Source: Candidatus Enterococcus wittei
GTDB taxonomy: Bacteria > Bacillota > Bacilli > Lactobacillales > Enterococcaceae
Assembly (NCBI RefSeq): GCF_002140175.1
Contig: NZ_NGMO01000002.1
Span: 349,044 to 385,277 of the forward strand
DNA length: 36,234 bases
Direction of reading: 5' to 3'
The translations under genes were made by a program, and so were the position numbers. The notes beneath the pieces were generated by a model. That model did no database searches. It saw only the letters and a program-made list of their open reading frames with translations, and was not told the DNA's origin. This document shows, piece after piece, positions 1 to 7,245 of this stretch; positions within the stretch are counted from its first letter, which is position 1; each line of letters begins with the position of its first letter.

Positions 1-189
1 AAGTATAGAGCCAATAAAAGTTGTCGTATCAACGTTTACCCCGCCTTTATTATTTACAAAAAATGATCTGTTATTTTCACAGCTGAATGTCACTATAAAT
101 AGAAATAGTATAAATATTCGAAGGCTGTACGATAAAAGGTCGAGATTTTTTGAATCATAATGAACATTTTTTAATTTAAAGTGAATCAA
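1..189 (-). CDS. Possible partial membrane-protein ORF running off the left edge
   Basis: Seen: an open minus-strand frame of 63 codons from a TTG at 189 to the window edge, with no ATG. It encodes a hydrophobic stretch (about residues 24-36, RIFILFLFIVTFS) followed by a Cys and a polar segment. The composition looks like a real signal-anchored or lipoprotein-like N-terminus, but the lipobox is poor and a GTG at 93 is an alternative start. It would be divergent from the permease operon. It may be a remnant. Family not recognised. Confidence 0.28.
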   Translation of the reverse strand, partial: MIHFKLKNVHYDSKNLDLLSYSLRIFILFLFIVTFSCENNRSFFVNNKGGVNVDTTTFIGSIL

Positions 190-205
190 AAATTTTTCTA
201 TTTTA

Positions 206-220
206 ATGTAAGCGATTACT
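206..220 (+). promoter_or_regulatory. Candidate CcpA cre site upstream of the permease operon
   Basis: ATGTAAGCGATTACT fits the Gram-positive cre consensus WTGNAANCGNWNNCW at every fixed position. It lies 67 bp before the permease start codon, so catabolite repression of the operon is a reasonable inference. Part of it (CGATTAC) recurs near the gntR promoter, so a GntR operator is an alternative reading. Confidence 0.5.
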
Positions 221-287
221 TCTTTGAGTTAGAATCAAGTGATTGATATATCAGTTAGTATTCTTGAATAGAAAAAGGAGGAATCAT

Positions 288-1625
288 ATGAGTAATATTA
301 TTATTGGTGGTCTACTAGTTATTTCGTTCTTTTTTATTGTCTGGTACTGTGTGAAAGGGTACAACTTGATGGTTGGGTTAGCCATCATGGCAACCGTATG
401 GATGACTTTGGCCCTGATTGGGAACTATTTTTCACCTAATCCCGCAATGGAGGGGCAGAGTTTGATTGATGTCCTCACACATATCTATGCCACCGGTCCA
501 GCTGAGTATGCGAAATCAATACTAGTAAACGTCTTCTTTGGTGCATTTTTTGGGCGGGTGTTGATGGAAAGTGGAATTGCTGCAACATTGATACGTCGTG
601 TCGTCGAATTGGGAGGAGATAAACCGCGAGTCACGATGGGATTGCTTTGTATAGTCACAGCGATCATTTTCATGTCCATGACAGGTATTGGACCTGTGAT
701 CTCTATCGCAGTGATTGTTTTACCGATTATGATGTCTTTAGGGATCACTGCTCCGATTGCACTTTTTTCTTTTATGGGATCGATTATGGCTGGTATTTTT
801 GTGAATATTGTGAACTTTAAGCAATATCAAACAATCTTCGCTGGGTTTAATCCTGCGGCTGAAGCTTATACATATAATGACTATTTCCGAATCGGGATGA
901 TTGGTATGGTCGTCAGTTTAATCGTGGTATTAACGATAGCTAATATATCAATGAACAAAAAAAAGCGTTATTCCATGGCTATCGAAACCCATGGCGAAAC
1001 AGGAGACGCACCAATTCTTTCATGGTTTGCAGTATTGATCCCTGTTTTAGGTGTCGTGTTATTGGATATCCCGATTATATTAGGGTTTATCATTGCAGGA
1101 ATTTGGGCGTTGCTATTTACTGGTAAATTACGTGGTGGTTACAAAGCAATCTGTCGTCAGTTTGCCAAATTGTTTACAGATGGTACGACAGATGTGGCAC
1201 CAATGATTGGCTTTTTAATGACATTAGCAATGTTCAATAACTCTGCTGCCTATGCGTCTTCTTATTTTTCAGCGATCCTAGGAGATTTCATTCCTAAAAC
1301 ACCATTCATCTTAACTTTAGCTTTTGTTGTCTTAACCCCTTTAGGATTCTTTAGAGGACCATTGAGTTTAGTAGGTTCAGGTTCGGCCATCTTAGCTGTA
1401 GTTCTAGCTGTGAATCCCACGATGCCTGTTGCATTTTTATATCCTTTGTTCGCCACGACAACGATTGCTCCTCAACACATAGATATTACGCAATCATGGG
1501 TAGCATGGGGATTAGGCTATACTAAAGTTTCTTCAAGAGAATATATGAAAAAATCGATCCCAGCAGGTTGGATTATTGGGGCAATTGTTAGTATTTTTAT
1601 ATTTTTATTATATGGTAATTTCTAA
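288..1625 (+). CDS. Multi-pass permease, citrate/GntP-like ion-transporter type
   Basis: A 445-residue, very hydrophobic protein with about 11-12 predicted membrane segments in the cytoplasmic membrane. It has Gly/Pro-rich membrane turns (for example TGIGPVISIAVIVLP near residues 138-152) typical of the citrate/GntP/DcuC-like transporter folds. The start at 288 was chosen because AAAGGAGG lies at the right distance; an in-frame ATG at 243 has no such site. It is first in an operon with a hydantoinase/oxoprolinase-family protein, so its substrate may be an organic acid or a cyclic amide/amino-acid derivative that this protein processes. Substrate specificity cannot be read from the sequence. 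Likely under CcpA control through the upstream cre-like site. Confidence 0.75.
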   Translation: MSNIIIGGLLVISFFFIVWYCVKGYNLMVGLAIMATVWMTLALIGNYFSPNPAMEGQSLIDVLTHIYATGPAEYAKSILVNVFFGAFFGRVLMESGIAATLIRRVVELGGDKPRVTMGLLCIVTAIIFMSMTGIGPVISIAVIVLPIMMSLGITAPIALFSFMGSIMAGIFVNIVNFKQYQTIFAGFNPAAEAYTYNDYFRIGMIGMVVSLIVVLTIANISMNKKKRYSMAIETHGETGDAPILSWFAVLIPVLGVVLLDIPIILGFIIAGIWALLFTGKLRGGYKAICRQFAKLFTDGTTDVAPMIGFLMTLAMFNNSAAYASSYFSAILGDFIPKTPFILTLAFVVLTPLGFFRGPLSLVGSGSAILAVVLAVNPTMPVAFLYPLFATTTIAPQHIDITQSWVAWGLGYTKVSSREYMKKSIPAGWIIGAIVSIFIFLLYGNF

Positions 1626-1680
1626 GAGACCTACATAAGAAACAAATTTCAGACAGTCAATGAGAGATAGGAGAGAGAAA

Positions 1681-3810
1681 ATGGCACGTCTTGTAAGAAT
1701 GGGAATCGATGTGGGAGGAACGCACACTAAAGCGGTAGCGATCGACAATCAAACACAAGAAATCATTGGGAAGTCATCTGTCAAAACGACACATGATCAT
1801 CCTAATGGTGTAGCAGAAGGAGTTGTCCGATCGTTTCAGAATTGTTTGCGAGAAAATAAAATTAGGCCGAATGATATCGTTTTTGTTGCTCACTCTACCA
1901 CACAAGCGACGAACGCATTGATTGAGGGCGACGTTGCAAAAGTCGGTGTGATTGGAATGTCCAAAGGGGGGATTGAAGGTTTTTTAGCGAAACGACAAAC
2001 ACGATTAAATGACATCGACCTTGGAAACAATAAAAAAATAAATATCAGTAACGCCTTTTTAACGTTAAAGCAGTTGGATGAAAAACGAGTCTATGAAGTG
2101 ATTTCCTCACTCGAAAACGAACATGCGGAAGTTCTTGTTTCTTCTATGGCTTTTGGCGTAGATAATAGTGAACCAGAACAATTAGTTTACAGAATCGCTA
2201 CAGAAAAAAACATTCCCACAACGATGGCTTCTGATATCACGAAACTTTATGGTTTGACTAGAAGAACAAGGACTGCCGCCATCAATGCATCGATTTTACC
2301 TAAAATGTTAGATACTGCAACATCAACAGAACGGTCAGTACGTGATGCGGGTGTGGATGTATCACTGATGATCATGCGTGGCGATGGGGGCGTCATGGAG
2401 ATTAGTGAAATGAAAAAGCGTCCAGTGCTAACTATGCTTTCAGGCCCTGCAGCCTCTGTCATGGGCTCCCTCATGTACCTTCGAGCCTCTAATGGTGTTT
2501 ATTTTGAAGTGGGTGGAACGACTACTAATATTGGAGTAATCAAAAATGGCCGACCTGCTATTGACTATTCTATTGTTGGGGGGCATCCAACTTATATCTC
2601 CTCTTTAGATGTTCGTGTACTTGGTGTGGCAGGGGGATCAATGGTTCGAGCAGATCGTTCAGGGATCGTTGACGTTGGACCACGATCTGCGCATATTGCT
2701 GGATTAGACTATGCTGTTTTTACACCTGAAGAAGCAATCAAAGAACCTAAAGTAGTCTTCTTTTCTCCGAGACCAGGGGATCCAGCTGATTATGTTAAAG
2801 TAGTATTAGCAGATGGAAAAGAAGTGACCATTACCAATACATGTGCTGCCAATGTTTTAGGACTAGTCAATAAAGAACATTTTTCATATGGAAATGTTTC
2901 ATCCGCTTATCAAGCAATCAAAGCTCTAGCAGATTATTGCCAAGTTAGTGTTGAAACGATTGCCACGCAAATCATGGAAAAAGCATATGCTAAAATCGAA
3001 CCAGTGATTCTCGAACTAGCAGATAAATATCAATTAGAAAAAGACCAAATTTCTCTAGTTGGCGTTGGTGGTGGTGCAGCTTCTTTGATTACCTATTTTA
3101 GTAATCAAATGGGGGTGAAGTATTCTATCCCAGAAAATGCTGAAGTGATTTCTTCCATTGGGGTTGCTTTAGCAATGGTTAGAGATGTCGTTGAACGAAT
3201 CATTCCTTCACCAAGTAAAGAAGAGATCCAGTCACTAAAAAATGAAGCAATCCAAAAAGCAATTGAATCAGGAGCAACTTCAGAATCGATCGAAGTACAC
3301 GTTGAAATTGATCCACAAACCTCAAAGGTCACAGCAATCGCTACAGGTTCAACAGAAGTTAAAACAACGGATCTCACCAAAGAAATCACAGTCTCAGAAG
3401 GCCTAGCTTTAGCGGCAGAAGATTTACGAATCACACCTGCAGAAGTGACATTATTAGAAAAAACAGCCTTCTTTTATGTGTATGGTGAAAAGGATCGACA
3501 AAAAGATAAAGGAGCCATTCGTATCTTAGATAAAAAAGGATTTATCAAAGTACAACGTGGTCATGCCTCTTGTAAAAAAACGACAGCTAAGAATTACTTA
3601 GCAAGTGTTGAGCTATTATGGGAAGAAATGGCTGTGTATCAGACAGAAATCATTGCACGTCCGGAGTTTTATTTATGCTTAGGAGCAAGGATCTCTGATT
3701 TTTCTGCGACGACTCTCGAACAACTTCAATTATTGATGGATCTAGAGATAGCCACTTTAGCGCCAGAGGAAGAAGTGATCATTGTTGCAGGCAATATTAA
3801 ACAAACCTGA
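1681..3810 (+). CDS. HyuA-type hydantoinase/oxoprolinase family protein (ATP-dependent)
   Basis: 709 residues. The N-terminus has the ASKHA-type phosphate loop MGIDVGGTHTKAVAI, then the Hydant_A_N and Hydantoinase_A regions with a second nucleotide motif (FEVGGTTTNIG) and a late glycine-rich GVGGGAASLI. Family members couple ATP hydrolysis to opening of hydantoin, oxoproline or related rings, usually with a HyuB partner. No hyuB is present here, which is unusual but known for stand-alone relatives. Start at 1681 is preceded by AGGAG 7 nt away; the in-frame ATG at 1660 lacks a site. The gene follows the permease by 55 bp and overlaps the next gene. The C-terminal ~190 residues are less conserved and their role is unknown. 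Confidence 0.82.
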   Translation: MARLVRMGIDVGGTHTKAVAIDNQTQEIIGKSSVKTTHDHPNGVAEGVVRSFQNCLRENKIRPNDIVFVAHSTTQATNALIEGDVAKVGVIGMSKGGIEGFLAKRQTRLNDIDLGNNKKINISNAFLTLKQLDEKRVYEVISSLENEHAEVLVSSMAFGVDNSEPEQLVYRIATEKNIPTTMASDITKLYGLTRRTRTAAINASILPKMLDTATSTERSVRDAGVDVSLMIMRGDGGVMEISEMKKRPVLTMLSGPAASVMGSLMYLRASNGVYFEVGGTTTNIGVIKNGRPAIDYSIVGGHPTYISSLDVRVLGVAGGSMVRADRSGIVDVGPRSAHIAGLDYAVFTPEEAIKEPKVVFFSPRPGDPADYVKVVLADGKEVTITNTCAANVLGLVNKEHFSYGNVSSAYQAIKALADYCQVSVETIATQIMEKAYAKIEPVILELADKYQLEKDQISLVGVGGGAASLITYFSNQMGVKYSIPENAEVISSIGVALAMVRDVVERIIPSPSKEEIQSLKNEAIQKAIESGATSESIEVHVEIDPQTSKVTAIATGSTEVKTTDLTKEITVSEGLALAAEDLRITPAEVTLLEKTAFFYVYGEKDRQKDKGAIRILDKKGFIKVQRGHASCKKTTAKNYLASVELLWEEMAVYQTEIIARPEFYLCLGARISDFSATTLEQLQLLMDLEIATLAPEEEVIIVAGNIKQT

Positions 3811-4471
3811 ATCCAATGAGTTGCTTACTGAGTTGCTCATGATTTCAGAAGAAACTTGGGGATACCACGAATTTCAAAAAGAAATCTTAAAGAGAAAAAT
3901 CTCGTGTAATCAACAAAAGAATATGATTAAAGAAGCGATGCAGTGTGGAATTGAAACAGCAAATAAAGTGAGAAACGTAATGCTTGATACAACTATCCAA
4001 GAAATCTGTATCAGGCTAGGAACGACGATCTCACACCAGCAATCAGAAGAGACAAAAGAACGCTTGACTTTCGCTACTTATGATGAAGAAACAGGGATTC
4101 GCTTGATGACTGAGCCACTAGAAAAGTTGAGGGAACAAATACAGTGCAACAATCATCCACTCGAAAAAACAGAAAATTTAATTTTGGGTCACGAATTATT
4201 TCATCATATTGAATCAAAAGATCTCAATATTTACACGCAACGAACAAAAATCGAACTATGGAAACTATTTGGTTACCGACATCTTTCTACTGTTCGTGCT
4301 GTAAGTGAAATTGCAGCGATGAGTTTTTCAAAGGAACTCAATCAAGTGGATTTTTCAGTCTACATCATAGAAGTATTATTACTATCATTCTACGATTTAG
4401 AAAAAAGCCAACTTGTTCTACAAAGAGTAAAAGAAATCGAAAAAAAGCTGAAGAATCGTTATCTGCTCTAA
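3782..4471 (+). CDS. HExxH-motif protein, ImmA/IrrE-like metallopeptidase candidate
   Basis: 229 residues from a TTG start that overlaps the end of the hydantoinase gene by 29 nt, with a purine-rich AGAGGAAGAAG about 10 nt upstream; this indicates translational coupling. Residues 137-141 are HELFH, a zinc-binding HExxH motif, and E176 in SEIAAMSF sits where gluzincin/ImmA-type enzymes carry their third ligand. The N-terminal half is helical and polar with no signal peptide, so the protein is probably cytoplasmic. Family membership is inferred from the motif layout only. Its coupling to a catabolic ATPase is odd: a role in processing or relieving a regulator, or in opening an amide product, are both possible. 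Confidence 0.55.
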   Translation: MLQAILNKPESNELLTELLMISEETWGYHEFQKEILKRKISCNQQKNMIKEAMQCGIETANKVRNVMLDTTIQEICIRLGTTISHQQSEETKERLTFATYDEETGIRLMTEPLEKLREQIQCNNHPLEKTENLILGHELFHHIESKDLNIYTQRTKIELWKLFGYRHLSTVRAVSEIAAMSFSKELNQVDFSVYIIEVLLLSFYDLEKSQLVLQRVKEIEKKLKNRYLL

Positions 4472-4485
4472 AAAGAAAGAGAAGA

Positions 4486-4658
4486 TCACGATTTTTCAGC
4501 TAGCTGATTTGAGAAATGACGAGCGTGGATAAAAGTAAAGAACACTTTTGTATCACGCTTTAAAAATGTATAAATGGTGGGATCAGAAGCGACTTCTTGT
4601 GGTTTAACACTTGTTCCAACCTCACTTTTCTTTGAGGTGAAAATAAAGGGAGTATCGA
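4486..4658. other. Convergent gap with an imperfect inverted repeat
   Basis: The gap between the HExxH gene and gntR holds an imperfect inverted repeat (AGCGTG...CACGCT with AAAAGT/ACTTTT inside, 4522-4559) that may act as a weak terminator. The minus strand is also open for about 60 codons directly after the gntR stop, in another frame, ending at a TGA at 4486-4488, but has no start codon or ribosome site. Confidence 0.3.
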
Positions 4659-5339
4659 TTAAAAAATGAGAGAATTCGACTCAAAATAATCAGGGTAGGC
4701 TTGACGTACATATTCTTGCTCCTCAATGATCATATGTAAGTGCAAGCTACAAAGAAAACTGACTTCATCTAAATTTTGAGCGATCATCGCCTGTAAAAGC
4801 GTATGATGTTCTTCTAATACCCGCCCCCAATCGAGGGCTATGATAGTCAATCGTAACCAGCGGAAACGATCTAGATGCGTACTATATCCTTGGATCCAAT
4901 TCCAAATCTCTGCTTTTTCTGCAATATTGTAACAGATGCGATGGAATTCATGATCAAGATAAAAAAACATTTTTTTATCTTGTGTTAGGATCGCTTGATC
5001 GGTTTGCTCCAAGATTCTCATTAAGATGTCTTGATCTTTTTCCGTCATTTTTGCACTGCACTCTTGAAAGATCGGATTTTCTAGTTTTTCTCGTGTATAA
5101 CGAGCTAAATAAGCTGAACGGATATCGATCTTCGAGACATAGGTTCCAGATTGTGGAATAATCTCAATCAATTCTTGGTTTCGTAATTGGATCAATGCTT
5201 CTCGAATTGGCGTACGACCGATTGCAAGTTGTTCTTCTAAGACTTTATCAGAAATCCTACTGCCAGGTGCTAATTCAGAATAAATGATCTGTTTACGGAT
5301 CGACTCATAGGCTTGTTGCTGTAAATTTGTAATAGCCAT
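4659..5339 (-). CDS. GntR family transcriptional regulator, FadR/FCD subfamily
   Basis: 226 residues. The N-terminal winged helix (about 8-72) includes the classical GntR recognition segment IGRTPIREALIQL, and the rest is all-helical like FCD ligand-binding domains, with the metal/ligand-type D...H...H pattern (for example DHEFHRICY). It binds DNA as a dimer and senses a small carboxylate in related proteins. Start at 5339 is preceded by AAGGAG. It is convergent with the permease/hydantoinase/HExxH operon and is its most likely regulator (inference from position). The family assignment is firm; the effector is unknown. Confidence 0.85.
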   Translation of the reverse strand: MAITNLQQQAYESIRKQIIYSELAPGSRISDKVLEEQLAIGRTPIREALIQLRNQELIEIIPQSGTYVSKIDIRSAYLARYTREKLENPIFQECSAKMTEKDQDILMRILEQTDQAILTQDKKMFFYLDHEFHRICYNIAEKAEIWNWIQGYSTHLDRFRWLRLTIIALDWGRVLEEHHTLLQAMIAQNLDEVSFLCSLHLHMIIEEQEYVRQAYPDYFESNSLIF

Positions 5340-5372
5340 ACAAGCTCCTTTCTATCACAAAATAATAAAATA

Positions 5373-5394
5373 ATTATAACATAAAACGATTACA
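5373..5394 (-). promoter_or_regulatory. gntR promoter (extended -10) with overlapping candidate operator
   Basis: On the minus strand TGTTATAAT (TATAAT at 5378-5373) gives a good extended -10 element. Immediately upstream, 5385-5394 reads AACGATTACA on the plus strand, resembling the site at 210-219. Its position between -10 and -35 would suit autorepression. Confidence 0.45.
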
Positions 5395-5404
5395 TTGAAT
5401 GACG

Positions 5405-5442
5405 AGCCAAAAAAATTCCAATTACTTTTATGTAACTGGAAT
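5405..5442 (-). terminator. Rho-independent terminator of the 55-aa gene
   Basis: Minus-strand hairpin ATTCCAGTTAC / GTAATTGGAAT with a 6-nt loop, followed by a run of T residues, 12 bp after the stop codon of the small gene. Confidence 0.8.
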
Positions 5443-5454
5443 AGACGATTCTAT

Positions 5455-5622
5455 TTAATCAGGTCGAACTTCATGCAGTTGTTTCACACGACCACCAATT
5501 TGTTTGGCAAAGGTTTCGGATTCTTTTCTATCTTTAAAAACAAGCAAATTTTCTGGGTTCTTTTCACGAGTGCGACAGCCAGTTTTGTCAATATAACCAT
5601 GCATTACTTTCACGACGTACAT
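5455..5622 (-). CDS. Small conserved-looking basic protein, 55 aa
   Basis: A 55-codon gene (MYVVKVMHGYID... to ...HEVRPD) preceded by AGGTGA seven bases before the ATG and followed by a clean terminator, so it is a complete small transcription unit. The protein is charged, with one Cys (C16) and many Lys/Arg residues, and no membrane segment. The pattern YVVKVMHGYIDKTG...FKDRKESETFAKQIGG suggests a small beta-rich fold in which a residue stretch is followed by a helix. Function unknown; I do not recognise a named family. A plus-strand frame covering 5395-5682 is its shadow and was rejected. Confidence 0.75.
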   Translation of the reverse strand: MYVVKVMHGYIDKTGCRTREKNPENLLVFKDRKESETFAKQIGGRVKQLHEVRPD

Positions 5623-5741
5623 AAGAATCACCTGCTTTTTTTCTTCAATTATACAAATCAGTTGCTAAATAGCAAGAAATAAACCTAGATTTTTAAGTAA
5701 TTGTTAAATTAAGACACACTTTTTACATTCTTTAGAGACGG

Positions 5742-5777
5742 AAAAAAGGAAATGAGAAAGAGATTACCTTTCTTATT
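5742..5777 (-). terminator. Probable terminator after the thioesterase gene
   Basis: Minus-strand stem AATAAGAAAG / CTTTCTCATT (one mismatch) followed by TCCTTTTTTCC, about 40 bp after the thioesterase stop. Confidence 0.55.
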
Positions 5778-5816
5778 GAAATGAGTAAAATTTTTCAAAT
5801 ACAGAAATCGTTCTTC

Positions 5817-6257
5817 TTAAATGTTACCTTCCTCTAATTTAGCATAGGCTTGAAATAAATGATCTAATTCTGGATAATTGCGACTGAGCTTTGTCAATCG
5901 CTGATTCTTTGCAAGTAAGAAACAATGTTTGCTTGTACCAGTAGTACGTAAACGTTGGTCATCAAGTCCATAGATTTCATAGCTAAAATCTAAACGACTT
6001 CCTGTGTAATTGGCAATAATTGGCTGGATACGCAATCTGTCGCCGTAACGGATCATTTCTTTGTATTGGCAACTTACTTCAAGAACTGGAATAATGATGC
6101 CTTGTTTTTCGATTTTTTGATAGCTGAAATTTAAATGTTCTAATAATGCGACTCTTGCTTCTTCAAACCATCGAATGTAATTACTATGATGAATGATCCC
6201 CATTTGATCCGTTTCGTAATAGAATGGTTCCCTGAAATATCCGTTGTATTTTTCCAT
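5817..6257 (-). CDS. Acyl-CoA thioesterase, YbgC/4HBT hotdog family
   Basis: 146 residues forming a single hotdog domain. The helix-start motif YYETDQMGIIHHSNYIRWFE is the 4-hydroxybenzoyl-CoA thioesterase/YbgC signature, with the catalytic Asp in ETD. These cytoplasmic enzymes hydrolyse short- to medium-chain acyl-CoA thioesters; the natural substrate here is unknown. The start at 6257 has AGGAG 7-8 nt upstream; a longer in-frame reading to 6314 would overlap the upstream gene. It follows the NnrD gene by 17 bp and is surely cotranscribed with it. Confidence 0.85.
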   Translation of the reverse strand: MEKYNGYFREPFYYETDQMGIIHHSNYIRWFEEARVALLEHLNFSYQKIEKQGIIIPVLEVSCQYKEMIRYGDRLRIQPIIANYTGSRLDFSYEIYGLDDQRLRTTGTSKHCFLLAKNQRLTKLSRNYPELDHLFQAYAKLEEGNI

Positions 6258-6274
6258 GATAGAACTCCTGTCAT

Positions 6275-7102
6275 TTATTTTATGCTGAAATAATGCATCC
6301 ATTGGGGGATACACTCACTGATTTTTGTAGGTAAAACAACATAGTGTTCATTGGCTAACTCATCGCCAATGAAACTATGAAGATAGACAGCCGCACCAAT
6401 CGTCAAATCATTTTTAGGAAATTGTGCTAAGAAACCAGTGATCATACCAGCCAATGTATCTCCAGTACCACCAGTTGCCATAGCTGCTGATCCAGCGGTG
6501 TTTTTGTAGATATCTTTTTGACCATAGATCGTTGTCCTGTGGCTTTTTAAAACGACTGTAACGCCTAATTCTTGTTGTTTTTGGCGACTATTCATTTCTG
6601 TCTGTTCAGGCAAGGGTAAACTACTTACTCTTTGCCATTCCATTTGATGAGGTGTCAGTACTGTTTGATGTGGGTAAGGAAGCTCAAGTGAATGTGTAGC
6701 AAACAAAGTCAGTGCAGAACCATCAAGAATCAGCCATTGTGTATCAGTTTGTTTCGCTAAGACGAATTTTAACAAATCCAGACTTTGTTGCGTTGTGCCT
6801 AACCCTGGCCCAATGAGTATTACATCTGCTTGCTCCATTACAGAAGATAGCGTCTCTTGGTCTCGCCAGTCCACGACCATTGCTTCTGGTAAATGACTGT
6901 GGATCGCAGAGTGATTACAAGCATCTGTCACAACAGTTGTTAGACCAGCTCCGCTATTGACAGTGGCTAGGGCACTCATGATAATGGCTCCACCATATTG
7001 AGCGTTCCCCCCAATCAGTATCGTTTTTCCGAAAGTCCCTTTATGAGAGTTTGTTGGTCGTGGTGTGATGACTTGATGAAGCAATTGTTCGTTTAATAAC
7101 AT
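6275..7102 (-). CDS. nnrD: ADP-dependent (S)-NAD(P)H-hydrate dehydratase
   Basis: 275 residues of the ribokinase-like YjeF C-terminal (carbohydrate kinase) fold. Visible motifs are the early KGTFGKTILIGG substrate loop, GPGLG in the middle, LTPHQMEW, and the ATP/ADP site TGGTGDTLAGMITG near the C-terminus. The enzyme repairs hydrated NADH/NADPH using ADP. The epimerase (YjeF N-terminal) half is absent, as is usual when it is encoded elsewhere. Start at 7102 has AGGAGG 8 nt upstream. First gene of a two-gene unit with the thioesterase; divergent from pepV. Confidence 0.9.
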   Translation of the reverse strand: MLLNEQLLHQVITPRPTNSHKGTFGKTILIGGNAQYGGAIIMSALATVNSGAGLTTVVTDACNHSAIHSHLPEAMVVDWRDQETLSSVMEQADVILIGPGLGTTQQSLDLLKFVLAKQTDTQWLILDGSALTLFATHSLELPYPHQTVLTPHQMEWQRVSSLPLPEQTEMNSRQKQQELGVTVVLKSHRTTIYGQKDIYKNTAGSAAMATGGTGDTLAGMITGFLAQFPKNDLTIGAAVYLHSFIGDELANEHYVVLPTKISECIPQWMHYFSIK

Positions 7103-7184
7103 TGAAAAAGCCTCCTTTCTTTTATTATAGCGTAGAATAATTATTGGAAAAACAGATTCCTTTGTTAGTTGTCTGATTTTTTAA

Positions 7185-7210
7185 ACTATTTTAGGCATTT
7201 GTGGTATGAT
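7185..7210 (+). promoter_or_regulatory. pepV promoter, extended -10
   Basis: TGGTATGAT (TATGAT at 7205-7210) is an extended -10 element 35 bp before the pepV start. The -35 region (TTTAAACT around 7180) is weak, as is common with extended -10 promoters. Confidence 0.5.
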
Positions 7211-7245
7211 GGACACGTAGACTTAATGAGTGGAGGATTAACTTT

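Noticed and set aside
5395..5682. Plus-strand 95-codon frame
   Set aside because: It lies antisense to the well-supported 55-aa gene and its terminator and lacks a ribosome site.
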